A stretch of DNA of 14,196 nucleotides from an uncultured Oscillospiraceae bacterium. Lineage in GTDB: Bacteria; Bacillota; Clostridia; Oscillospirales; Oscillospiraceae. The stretch spans positions 1-14,196 of the forward strand of contig CAKTXB010000027.1 in assembly GCA_934630555.1 (NCBI GenBank), given 5' to 3'. Shown here in pieces: positions 1-6,306 of this stretch. Both the position numbers and the translations under genes were made by a program. Below the pieces are notes generated by a model. The model was given only the letters and a program-made list of their open reading frames with translations. It had not been told where the DNA came from and made no database searches. Each line of letters starts with the position of its first letter. Position 1 is the first letter of the stretch.

Positions 1-13
1 AAGAATACACCCT

Positions 14-41
14 AAAAGGAGCGGTGTTCCGCTCCTTTTTT
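14..41. terminator. Bidirectional hairpin terminator after truA
   Basis: A perfect 11-bp stem, AAAAGGAGCGG (14-24) with CCGCTCCTTTT (29-39), closes a TGTT loop and runs into a T tract on the plus strand (to 41). It begins 4 nt beyond the truA stop codon. On the minus strand it also ends in TTTT, so it can stop the truA transcript, and it is even better placed to stop a plus-strand transcript entering from the left. Confidence 0.85.
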
Positions 42-45
42 GCAT

Positions 46-783
46 TCAATAATCGACCTTCATGAGACACAGCCCCTGCGGCGGCACCGTGTAACCCGCA
101 CGTGTGCGGTCACGTGCCTGCAAAATATCCGGCATCTGCTCCGGCGCGCGCTTGCCCTGACCGACCTCCAAAAGCGTACCCGTCAGAATGCGCACCATGT
201 TCTGCAAAAAGCCCGTGCCGTGGAAATTTAAATAAATATAGTCGCGCTTGCGCACGATCTCAATGGAGTCCACCAGCCGCACGGTGGATTTTTTCATTTT
301 CGGGTTGCCGCAGAAGCTCTTAAAGTCATGCTCCCCCACCAGCAGCGCCGCGGCGCGCTGCATGGCTTCCACGTCTGGCTCATAATCAAGCGTCAGCACG
401 TATTTGCGGTCAAATACCGGCTTCAGCCGCCCCACATAGCATGTGTAACAGTACGTCTTGCCAACAGCCTTGTACCGCGCGTGAAAGCGTTCTGACGCTG
501 CGCGCACATCCAGCACGCAAATATCGTCCGGCAGATAGCGGTTCATGTAATCCTGAATTTCCTCCGGCGCAAGCGCCGTGTCCAGCACCGCGTTTGCCGC
601 CATGGCCCGCGCATGAACGCCCGCGTCCGTCCGCCCCGCGCCGATAACGTCCACTGGCACACCGGTCATGCGCGTGAGCACATCCTCGAGCTTGCCCTGA
701 ATGGTGGGCTTGTCCGGTTGATGCTCCCAGCCGTAATAGCGCGAGCCGTCATAGCGGATGGTCAGCTTGTAATTTTGTGTCAT
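46..783 (-). CDS. truA: tRNA pseudouridine(38-40) synthase TruA
   Basis: This protein of 245 aa isomerises uridines 38-40 in the tRNA anticodon arm to pseudouridine in the cytoplasm. It begins with the family opening (YDG-x-YYGW at residues 11-19, then PTIQG) and carries the catalytic block GAGRTDAGVHA at residues 48-58, with D53 as the expected nucleophile; an RFHARY motif follows further on. Length is normal for bacterial TruA. The ATG at 783 was chosen because AAGGAG lies 9 nt upstream and the family homology starts there; the open frame runs further upstream but only overlaps the preceding gene. The start overlaps the stop of the zinc-ribbon gene by 4 nt (ATGA), so the two are probably co-transcribed and translationally coupled. 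Confidence 0.97.
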   Translation of the reverse strand: MTQNYKLTIRYDGSRYYGWEHQPDKPTIQGKLEDVLTRMTGVPVDVIGAGRTDAGVHARAMAANAVLDTALAPEEIQDYMNRYLPDDICVLDVRAASERFHARYKAVGKTYCYTCYVGRLKPVFDRKYVLTLDYEPDVEAMQRAAALLVGEHDFKSFCGNPKMKKSTVRLVDSIEIVRKRDYIYLNFHGTGFLQNMVRILTGTLLEVGQGKRAPEQMPDILQARDRTRAGYTVPPQGLCLMKVDY

Positions 784-1175
784 TGCGCGCCGTACTCCTT
801 TGTATACCGGCACACCGGATAGTTGGAGCAGCCCCAAAAGCGCTGACCCTTGCGCGGGCCCTTCTGTGCCGTGCGCAGCACCATCTGCGCGCCGCAGCGT
901 GCGCACACCGGTACTCTGGCCTGTGCCGCGTGGCGTGTGATGCGGCCCGCCGGTGTCTGCGCCGCCCGCTGCAGATCATCATAACGGATCGCCGAACTGT
1001 GCGTCCGCCGTGCGATCTCAACAGCCAGCAGGTCATACAGCTGCCGCAGCCGCGCTTCTTCAACGCCCGCAGCCAGTTTCCGGCGCACATACACCTCCGG
1101 CGCTGCGCCGACCTTCTTTTCAAACGCCTCCAAAAAACGCTCCCGATCCGATTTTGGCTTTCGTTTGGGATACAT
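780..1175 (-). CDS. Small topoisomerase-type C4 zinc-ribbon protein
   Basis: A protein of 131 aa. Its C-terminal part (about residues 88-126) matches the topoisomerase DNA-binding C4 zinc finger: C91-x2-C94, then a short Arg/Lys/Gly-rich stretch and the typical F-x-GCSNYPxC, giving C116 and C122. This domain normally sits in repeats at the C-terminus of topoisomerase I; here it stands alone behind a basic, helical N-terminal region (residues 1-80) that I do not recognise. A role in nucleic-acid binding is inferred. The ATG at 1175 is preceded by GAGAGGGGG about 8 nt upstream; a longer in-frame start at 1238 would run through the promoter and is less likely. It is first in a two-gene unit with truA. 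Confidence 0.8.
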   Translation of the reverse strand: MYPKRKPKSDRERFLEAFEKKVGAAPEVYVRRKLAAGVEEARLRQLYDLLAVEIARRTHSSAIRYDDLQRAAQTPAGRITRHAAQARVPVCARCGAQMVLRTAQKGPRKGQRFWGCSNYPVCRYTKEYGAQ

Positions 1176-1207
1176 CCCGCCGCCCCCTCTCGTATGGTCT
1201 TTTTTAC

Positions 1208-1216
1208 AGTATAGCA
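1208..1216 (-). promoter_or_regulatory. Extended -10 promoter for the zinc-ribbon/truA unit
   Basis: On the minus strand the sequence reads TGCTATACT, an extended -10 (TGn plus TATACT), about 33 nt before the ATG at 1175. No good -35 box is visible 16-18 nt upstream, which is tolerable for an extended -10 promoter. It is back to back with the plus-strand promoter at 1241-1270. Confidence 0.6.
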
Positions 1217-1240
1217 CATCCAGACCGCAAAAATCCACTG

Positions 1241-1270
1241 TTGTCTTTTTCGGTCGGTTTGCTGTATAAT
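1241..1270 (+). promoter_or_regulatory. Sigma-A type promoter of the L,D-transpeptidase gene
   Basis: TTGTCT (1241-1246) and a consensus TATAAT (1265-1270) are separated by 18 nt, 33 nt before the start codon at 1304. The -10 box is perfect and the -35 matches four of six positions. Confidence 0.75.
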
Positions 1271-1303
1271 GACAATCAGAGAAATTTTCCGTCAGGAGTT
1301 GCC

Positions 1304-2278
1304 ATGAAACATCTTACCCGTCTGCTGTCCGCTGCGGCGCTGCTGGTGCTGCTCTGCCTGCCGGCCGCCGCTGCCTCGTCTAAAAAGCAGCCTGCCACAT
1401 CCCAGCCGCTGGACGCCTCACTCACCATTCAAACTGCCTCACCGTCGGAGCCAACAGCCACTGCTGTGCTCAGCTTTGAAAATCTGCCCCGGAACTATTC
1501 GCGCCCCGGCACGGTCGTGTGGTATCGCAACGGCGTGCAGTATTCCGAGCCGCAGCCCGTGCTCGTACAGCGCGGAGAGATCGCCTACACGCGCATCACC
1601 GTCTGCTTTTCCGCGGACACGCCGGCAAGTAATGCGATCACCGCCGTGCTCACCTGCGGCGAAGAGCAATGGACTTACACCGGCACGCTGAACATCCAAA
1701 ACTACGACGCGGCGCACTACGCGCGCCTTGCCGCACTCGCAAAGCCCTATCGCATTACCGTCAGCCGCTTCCAGAACATCGTCATCGTCTGGGCGCAGGC
1801 GGCGGATGGTACATACTCTCTGCTGCAAAATATGTTCCTCTGCTCCACCGGCAAGGCCACGCCGCGCGGCACGTTCCGCACGGGGGAGCATCTGCGCTGG
1901 CACACGCTGTTCGGCTCGAAAAAAACAAACTGGAACTACGTCTACGGCCAATATGTCACACGCATCACCGATAACATTCTTTTCCACACCGTGCCGTATT
2001 ACACAAAGAACCCGAACGATTTGGAATACGACGAATACAATCTGCTCGGCACACGGGCGTCCATGGGCTGCATCCGCCTCACGGTGGAAGCCTCCAAGTG
2101 GATCTACGACAATATACCCGCTGGCACCGAGGTCGAGATGATCGACGAACTGGAAACGCTGCCCGCCTCGCGCCCGGCCGCGCCCACCATTGACCAGAAT
2201 GACCCCCGCCGCGTCTGGGATCCCACAGACCCCCTGCCCAATAACCCCTGGCTTCCCGCAAGCAGCCCCGCCGCTTAA
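1304..2278 (+). CDS. Secreted L,D-transpeptidase (YkuD domain)
   Basis: A protein of 324 aa predicted to cross-link or anchor peptidoglycan outside the membrane. Residues 1-25 form a signal peptide (MKHLTR, a Leu/Ala core, then PAAA-AS as a likely signal peptidase I site); no lipobox is seen. Residues about 30-140 look like a beta-rich, Ig-like region. The YkuD domain spans about 149-275: TPRGTF, H228 in FHTVPYY, and the catalytic block SMGCIRL with C256. The usual SHGC histidine is replaced by Met. A Pro-rich tail of about 40 residues follows. AGGAG lies 7 nt before the ATG at 1304, and the signal peptide begins there, so the much longer open frame upstream is not coding. The gene stands alone between its own promoter and a terminator. 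Confidence 0.9.
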   Translation: MKHLTRLLSAAALLVLLCLPAAAASSKKQPATSQPLDASLTIQTASPSEPTATAVLSFENLPRNYSRPGTVVWYRNGVQYSEPQPVLVQRGEIAYTRITVCFSADTPASNAITAVLTCGEEQWTYTGTLNIQNYDAAHYARLAALAKPYRITVSRFQNIVIVWAQAADGTYSLLQNMFLCSTGKATPRGTFRTGEHLRWHTLFGSKKTNWNYVYGQYVTRITDNILFHTVPYYTKNPNDLEYDEYNLLGTRASMGCIRLTVEASKWIYDNIPAGTEVEMIDELETLPASRPAAPTIDQNDPRRVWDPTDPLPNNPWLPASSPAA

Positions 2279-2282
2279 AATT

Positions 2283-2316
2283 AAGCCCGCCTGTACCAGT
2301 CAGTACAGGCGGGCTT
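2283..2316. terminator. Hairpin 1: long palindrome after the L,D-transpeptidase gene
   Basis: A perfect 14-bp stem (AAGCCCGCCTGTAC, 2283-2296, with its complement 2303-2316) and a 6-nt loop start 5 nt after the transpeptidase stop codon. The plus-strand T tract is short (TTT), but on the minus strand the stem is followed by TTAATTTT, so it can act in both directions. It is almost identical to the hairpin at 2629-2662, with one base different in 35. Confidence 0.75.
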
Positions 2317-2318
2317 TG

Positions 2319-2348
2319 AGCGTGTCAAAAAAGTATTTTTGACACGCT
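2319..2348. terminator. Hairpin with A5/T5 arms at the left edge of the repeat element
   Basis: A perfect 13-bp stem, AGCGTGTCAAAAA (2319-2331) with TTTTTGACACGCT (2336-2348), and an AGTA loop, immediately beyond hairpin 1. It may reinforce termination of the transpeptidase transcript, or may be the structural end of the intergenic element described at 2323-2622. Confidence 0.5.
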
Positions 2349-2622
2349 TTCAAACGCGGACCGCTGCGCTGGGTTCGCGTTTGAGAAGGTTTGCGCCATG
2401 CCTCGCGCATCATTTGTGCGCTGTAAGCGCACAAATTCCACGACTGAACTTCGTTCTGCATGGGTTCGCCTTGGCCAATCGCACTGCGCATAGCTTGTGC
2501 TCTTGGAGGCTCACGCAACTTGCATGACGTAAAGTATTTTCGGCGACGTACACGCCGCCGCCGAAAATGACTAGAATTATTTTCGCGCCTGCTGGCGCGA
2601 ACTCTGCGAGGCTTTTTTGACA
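2323..2622. repeat. Palindromic intergenic element of 300 bp with 11-bp terminal inverted repeats
   Basis: The 394-base gap between the converging genes contains no credible gene. It holds an ordered series of hairpins. TGTCAAAAAAG (2323-2333) and CTTTTTTGACA (2612-2622) are perfect inverted repeats exactly 300 bp apart. Inside are TCAAACGCG (2350-2358) with CGCGTTTGA (2376-2384); an 11-bp stem at 2412-2422/2426-2436 with a 3-nt loop; ATTTTCGGCG (2536-2545) with CGCCGAAAAT (2559-2568); and TTCGCGCC (2582-2589) with GGCGCGAA (2594-2601). No target-site duplication is evident. It could be a MITE-like or other dispersed intergenic repeat, or a structured RNA; copy number cannot be judged from one window. 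Confidence 0.55.
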
Positions 2623-2628
2623 ATCTGT

Positions 2629-2662
2629 AAGCCCGCCTGTACCAGTCGGTACAGGCGGGCTT
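2629..2662. terminator. Hairpin 2: terminator after the permease gene
   Basis: A perfect 15-bp stem, AAGCCCGCCTGTACC (2629-2643) with its complement (2648-2662), and a 4-nt AGTC loop, 10 nt beyond the permease stop codon on the minus strand. The minus-strand tail is poor in T, so termination there would rest on the very stable stem. It is a near-copy of hairpin 1. Confidence 0.7.
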
Positions 2663-2672
2663 TGTCATGCTT

Positions 2673-3884
2673 TTAGAAAACCGTCACAAGGAACTGTGTC
2701 ACCAACACCACAGCGATCAGCGCAATGGGGTACGTCGCCGCATAGGCCGAGGCCACGTTGCTTGTGCCCGCCACATGGATGAGCGTGCCGAGTGCCGGGG
2801 TGGACGTCATGCCGCCCGTGATGGAGCCCAGAATGTTCAGCAGGTTCAGCTTCAGCATATACCGCGCCACCAAATATCCGAGGATCATCGGCAGCAGCGT
2901 CATCACGATGCCGTAGACGAAGTAGATCGGCTTAAAGTAACGCACAAAGCTCATGCCGCCGGACACGCCCGCGCCGATCAGGAACACCATCAGGCCAAGT
3001 TCCCGGAACGTCTCGAGCACCTTTTTGCTCGGCATCAGGTCGGCGCGTCCGACATGGCCAAAGTGCCCGAACACGAGCGAGATGAGCAGCGTGCCGCCCG
3101 TGGTGGTGAGCGAGAAGAAGCCGAACAGCTTCACGGAGCCGACCAGAATGCCCAGCACTGCGGCCAATGCAAACGGCGTAAAGCCAAAGTCGTCAAACTC
3201 CAGCAGTCTCCCTTTGAACTTTTCCACATCGCCCGTTTCCACGTGCGTGATCTTGCGCACTTCCTCGTCCATATCAGCGTGCAGAATGCGCGGCATGAGC
3301 TGCACAAACAGCACCACGCCAATGACGCCGAACAGGTACGCGATACCGTAGCCGACCGTGACGGCGTCCTGATACTGTGCTGCGACGGCCTCCTTCGTGG
3401 CCGAGAACGCCGGGGTGGACGTCAGCGCGCCCGACAGAAGGCCGGTGATGATGGCCGTGAGCTGTTGCGGGTCATAGCCCGGCGTGCCGCTCTCCAGCGC
3501 GCGGGCAACGAGCAGACAGAGCGCAGCCGCGATGCCGCCAGAGAAGATGATGACAAAGCCCAGCAGCACATAGGACTTGAAGTTGTGCTTCATGTTCTTG
3601 AAGAAGTTCGGACCGGCGATGAAGCCGACGGACGTGACAAAGAACACAAGCCCCAGGTTTTCCACGATCTTCAGCGCCTGTGAGGCATAGTTGACCTCCT
3701 CGAGAACGAACTTGGAGTTGAAGCTCAGTCCGAAAAACGCGCCGTAGATGAGTGCGATAACAAACACGCCGGCCGTACCAAGGCTGATCCCCTTGATGGT
3801 GATGCGTCCCAGAATATATCCCACTGCCGCAATGGCAAAGACCGACAGCATCAGGAAGTTGGCGGCGTTCATTGAAAATGACAT
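2673..3884 (-). CDS. Aspartate:alanine antiporter-family permease (YidE/AspT-like), probable C4-dicarboxylate or aspartate exchanger
   Basis: An integral membrane protein of 403 aa, nearly all hydrophobic helices. It shows the internal duplication typical of the Asp-Ala exchanger fold: GLLSGALTSTPAFSA (residues 148-162) is repeated as GSITGGMTSTPALGTL (353-368), and each follows a matching run of helices. Family members commonly carry two TrkA-C (RCK) domains between the halves and reach about 550 aa; here only a hydrophilic linker of about 35 residues (200-235) remains, so the protein is a short form. The ATG at 3884 has AGAGG about 9 nt upstream; the open frame extends 15 codons further without a better site. 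It is the last gene of the fumarate/Hdr operon, about 100 nt after the flavoprotein. Substrate (fumarate, succinate, malate or aspartate) is inferred from that context only. Confidence 0.85.
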   Translation of the reverse strand: MSFSMNAANFLMLSVFAIAAVGYILGRITIKGISLGTAGVFVIALIYGAFFGLSFNSKFVLEEVNYASQALKIVENLGLVFFVTSVGFIAGPNFFKNMKHNFKSYVLLGFVIIFSGGIAAALCLLVARALESGTPGYDPQQLTAIITGLLSGALTSTPAFSATKEAVAAQYQDAVTVGYGIAYLFGVIGVVLFVQLMPRILHADMDEEVRKITHVETGDVEKFKGRLLEFDDFGFTPFALAAVLGILVGSVKLFGFFSLTTTGGTLLISLVFGHFGHVGRADLMPSKKVLETFRELGLMVFLIGAGVSGGMSFVRYFKPIYFVYGIVMTLLPMILGYLVARYMLKLNLLNILGSITGGMTSTPALGTLIHVAGTSNVASAYAATYPIALIAVVLVTQFLVTVF

Positions 3885-3985
3885 GACGTAGTTCCTCTTA
3901 ACTCTCCTAGTTTTATAGACCAGCCGCACCGCGCGCTCCCGGCAAGCTCCTTCGTGCGCACCGGGTTTGCGCGGCCTCGGCCTTT
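3885..3985 (-). other. 101-nt spacer between flavoprotein and permease genes
   Basis: This is the only long spacer in the operon. On the minus strand it has a weak GGCC-GA-GGCC hairpin just after the flavoprotein stop, an imperfect GC-rich palindrome (CCCGG...CCGGG), and TATAAA (3912-3917) about 28 nt before the permease start, without a convincing -35 box. The permease may be transcribed with the operon, from its own weak promoter, or both. Confidence 0.4.
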
Positions 3986-5605
3986 TTATTCTTTTGCCAG
4001 AGTCGGTTCTTCGCGCCGTGCATAGTCCGGCAGCAGCTGCGGGGAGAGCTTTTCAGCCGCCTTGCCGCACTTGGCACGCTCGGCCTCAAACGCCTCCAGA
4101 TGGCTGAGCGTCGCCTTGCCCGGTGTCACGCCCTTGGCCTTTTCCGAGGCATGGATACCCGCGTTGCGGCCAAAGACGATCACATCCAGCAGACTGTTGC
4201 CCATCAGGCGGTTGCGCCCGTGGATACCGCCCACGACCTCACCGGCCGCAAACAGGTTCTCCACGTCTGTCTGGCCATCCGGGGTGATATGCAGGCCGCC
4301 ATTCTGATAGTGCAGCGTCGGGTACACCAGGATCGGCTCGGTGCGAATATCAATGCCATGCTTGCCGAACATCCGCATCATAGCCGGAATGCGCTTTTCG
4401 ATCGTGCCCACGCCGTTTTTCAGCTCGATCATCGGCGTATCCAGCCAAACTGCGTCGCCAAGCGGCGTCTTAACGCCCTTGCCGCGCGCCGAGCACTCCC
4501 GGATGATGGACGCCGCCGCCACGTCGCGCGTTTCCAGCGGGTTCATGAACACCTCGCCGTCACAGTTGACGAGCATCGCGCCCACGGAACGCACCTTTTC
4601 CGTAACCAGCGCGCCGTAGATCTGCGCCGGGAAAGCCGCGCCGGTCGGATGGTACTGCAGCGTATCGGCATACAGCAGCTTTGCGCCCGCGCGATAGCCC
4701 AGAATAAGGCCGTCCGCCGTTGCGCCATAGTGGTTCGAGGTCGGGAAGCCCTGATAGTGCAGCCGCCCCGCGCCGCCCGTAGCCAGAATGACCGTCTTGG
4801 CACGCGCCACATACAGCTGCTTTGTTTCCATGTTCATCAGCACCGCGCCTGCGCAGCGGCCGGTCTCATCCTTGATCAGCTCAATGGCCGACGTAAAGTC
4901 CACCACCGGGATCTGCCGGTTCAGCACCTCGTCGCGCAGCGTGCGCATGATCTCCGCGCCGGAATAGTCCTTGGCCGCGTGCATCCGCTTGCGCGACGTG
5001 CCGCCGCCGTGCGTTGTGATCATCGTGCCGTCCGGTGTCTTGTCAAACTCCACGCCCAGGTCCGACAGCCACGAAATAGCCTCCGGCGCCTCGGTAACAA
5101 GCTTGTAAAGCAGATCCTTCTGCGCTGCAAAATGGCCGCCGCCATAGGCGTCCAGGAAGTGCTGCGCCGGCGAATCATTCGGCTTGTCCGCTGCCTGAAT
5201 GCCGCCCTCGGCCATCATCGTGTTCGCGTCGCCCATGCGCAGCTTCGTCACCATCATGACCTTCACACCGGCCTTGTCGGCCTCAATGGCCGCTGAGCAG
5301 CCCGCGCCGCCTGCGCCGATGATGAGCACATCGGTTTCATAGTCCGGGCAGGACAGGTCGATCTTCTTGTCCAGAATGCGCGACGTGCCTTCCAGAAGCG
5401 ACGCCAGCTCTGTGGGCACCTTTTCGCCCTTGTTCGGGCCAAAGTCCAGCACCGTGAACTGATTTTCGCGGTAGTCGGGATGGTACGTCTTCAGCAGCAC
5501 GTCCTTCTCCTCTGCCGTCATTCTGCGGGGGTCAAGCCGGATGTTTGCCTCACGGGCCGCCTCCACCTTGCGGATGGATTCGAGCATTTTCGGATCAGTA
5601 TACAT
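3986..5605 (-). CDS. Soluble fumarate reductase flavoprotein subunit (FrdA/TfrA-like)
   Basis: A protein of 539 aa of the fumarate reductase/succinate dehydrogenase/L-aspartate oxidase flavoprotein family, predicted to reduce fumarate to succinate in the cytoplasm. The FAD Rossmann motif GAGGAG is at residues 97-102. Active-site elements are present: LQYHPTG (316-322), the ETRDVAAAS segment with R360 as the likely proton donor, HYQNGG with H432, and HGRNRLMGNSLLD (462-474) with R465. The position that carries covalent FAD in FrdA (H in SHTVAAQGG) is N128 in ANTMMAEGG, so FAD should be non-covalent. An unusual N-terminal extension of about 88 residues precedes the FAD domain. AAGGAGG lies 8 nt before the ATG at 5605. 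It follows the Fe-S subunit gene by 14 nt. L-aspartate oxidase is the main alternative, but the adjacent FrdB-like gene argues for fumarate reductase. Confidence 0.88.
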   Translation of the reverse strand: MYTDPKMLESIRKVEAAREANIRLDPRRMTAEEKDVLLKTYHPDYRENQFTVLDFGPNKGEKVPTELASLLEGTSRILDKKIDLSCPDYETDVLIIGAGGAGCSAAIEADKAGVKVMMVTKLRMGDANTMMAEGGIQAADKPNDSPAQHFLDAYGGGHFAAQKDLLYKLVTEAPEAISWLSDLGVEFDKTPDGTMITTHGGGTSRKRMHAAKDYSGAEIMRTLRDEVLNRQIPVVDFTSAIELIKDETGRCAGAVLMNMETKQLYVARAKTVILATGGAGRLHYQGFPTSNHYGATADGLILGYRAGAKLLYADTLQYHPTGAAFPAQIYGALVTEKVRSVGAMLVNCDGEVFMNPLETRDVAAASIIRECSARGKGVKTPLGDAVWLDTPMIELKNGVGTIEKRIPAMMRMFGKHGIDIRTEPILVYPTLHYQNGGLHITPDGQTDVENLFAAGEVVGGIHGRNRLMGNSLLDVIVFGRNAGIHASEKAKGVTPGKATLSHLEAFEAERAKCGKAAEKLSPQLLPDYARREEPTLAKE

Positions 5606-5619
5606 GGACTTTTCCCTCC

Positions 5620-6294
5620 TTACTTCTCAATTTCCCGGTGGTTGTACAGCTCCTGGATCTCCGCCAGAGGCTTGCCCATCAGATCTTCAATGAGCTTTTC
5701 AAACTTGCCGTCGCGGATCTCCTGCACGCGCGCATCCAGGTGGTCACAGTGCGGGGCAAGATACTTGCCGTTCAGCCGGCGGGCCAGCATGGCCACCTGC
5801 GGGTGCGAAATACCAGCCGGGCAGCGCGACGAGCAGACGCCGCACATCACGCAGTCAAACGATTCCTCCGCGCACTTTTCATACTCGCCGCGCTGCGCAT
5901 AGGCAATGTACTGCATAACGTTCAGGCCCTGCGTGCACGCCTTCGTGCAGGCGTTGCAGCCCACGCAGGAGTAGATCTCCGGATACAGCTGCATCATGAT
6001 GCGCTCGTCCGGACGGACCTTTTCAATGTCGTAGACTTCCTTCACCAGCGGGAAGAACGGCAGTGTGGCCACATACATATTGTCCTCCACGCGTGTGGAG
6101 CAGGCCAGGCACGCCTTCAGCTCCCGGTCGCCCGCAATGCGGTAGATGGTCGCGCACGCGCCGCAGAAGCCGTTGCGGCAGCCGCAGCCGCGTACCAGCT
6201 GATACCCGGCATACTCCATGGCCTCCATGATGGTGAGGCTGGCCGGCACTTCATATTTTTTGCCGAACAGAAAAACATTTACCATTTTTTCCAT
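5620..6294 (-). CDS. Fumarate reductase iron-sulfur subunit (FrdB/TfrB N-half-like)
   Basis: A protein of 224 aa expected to pass electrons to the flavoprotein encoded just downstream. An N-terminal [2Fe-2S] ferredoxin domain has C39-x4-C44-x2-C47 and C62/C65. Two further motifs follow: C110-x2-C113-x2-C116-x3-C120 and C148-x2-C151-x2-C154-x3-C158-P. Both have all four cysteines, so both should hold [4Fe-4S]; canonical FrdB lacks one cysteine in the second and binds [3Fe-4S], the centre next to quinone. With no membrane-anchor genes nearby, a soluble enzyme is implied. Compared with TfrB of methanogens it lacks the C-terminal CCG half, which exists here as the separate hdrB. AAGGAG lies 8 nt before the ATG at 6294; it follows flxA by 12 nt. 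Confidence 0.87.
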   Translation of the reverse strand: MEKMVNVFLFGKKYEVPASLTIMEAMEYAGYQLVRGCGCRNGFCGACATIYRIAGDRELKACLACSTRVEDNMYVATLPFFPLVKEVYDIEKVRPDERIMMQLYPEIYSCVGCNACTKACTQGLNVMQYIAYAQRGEYEKCAEESFDCVMCGVCSSRCPAGISHPQVAMLARRLNGKYLAPHCDHLDARVQEIRDGKFEKLIEDLMGKPLAEIQELYNHREIEK

Positions 6295-6306
6295 CGCTGT
6301 TTCTCC

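Noticed and set aside
953..1303. Upstream in-frame extension of the L,D-transpeptidase gene
   Set aside because: It is antisense to the zinc-ribbon gene and runs through a consensus promoter; the ATG at 1304 has a ribosome binding site and starts a signal peptide.
2283..2662. CRISPR array suggested by repeated palindromes
   Set aside because: There are only two copies, about 310 bp apart, with no regular spacers and no cas genes.
2300..2668. Minus-strand open frame of 122 codons across the intergenic gap
   Set aside because: It begins and ends inside the two terminator palindromes, has no good ribosome binding site, is Arg-rich and its codons are dictated by hairpin arms. It is better read as part of the palindromic element.
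4100..5296. Long plus-strand open frame opposite the fumarate reductase flavoprotein
   Set aside because: Antisense shadow in GC-rich DNA; His/Arg/Ala-rich with no domain, while the minus strand has clear catalytic motifs. The same applies to long plus-strand frames at 2667-3683, 5545-6537, 8132-9262, 10848-11756 and 13022-14029.
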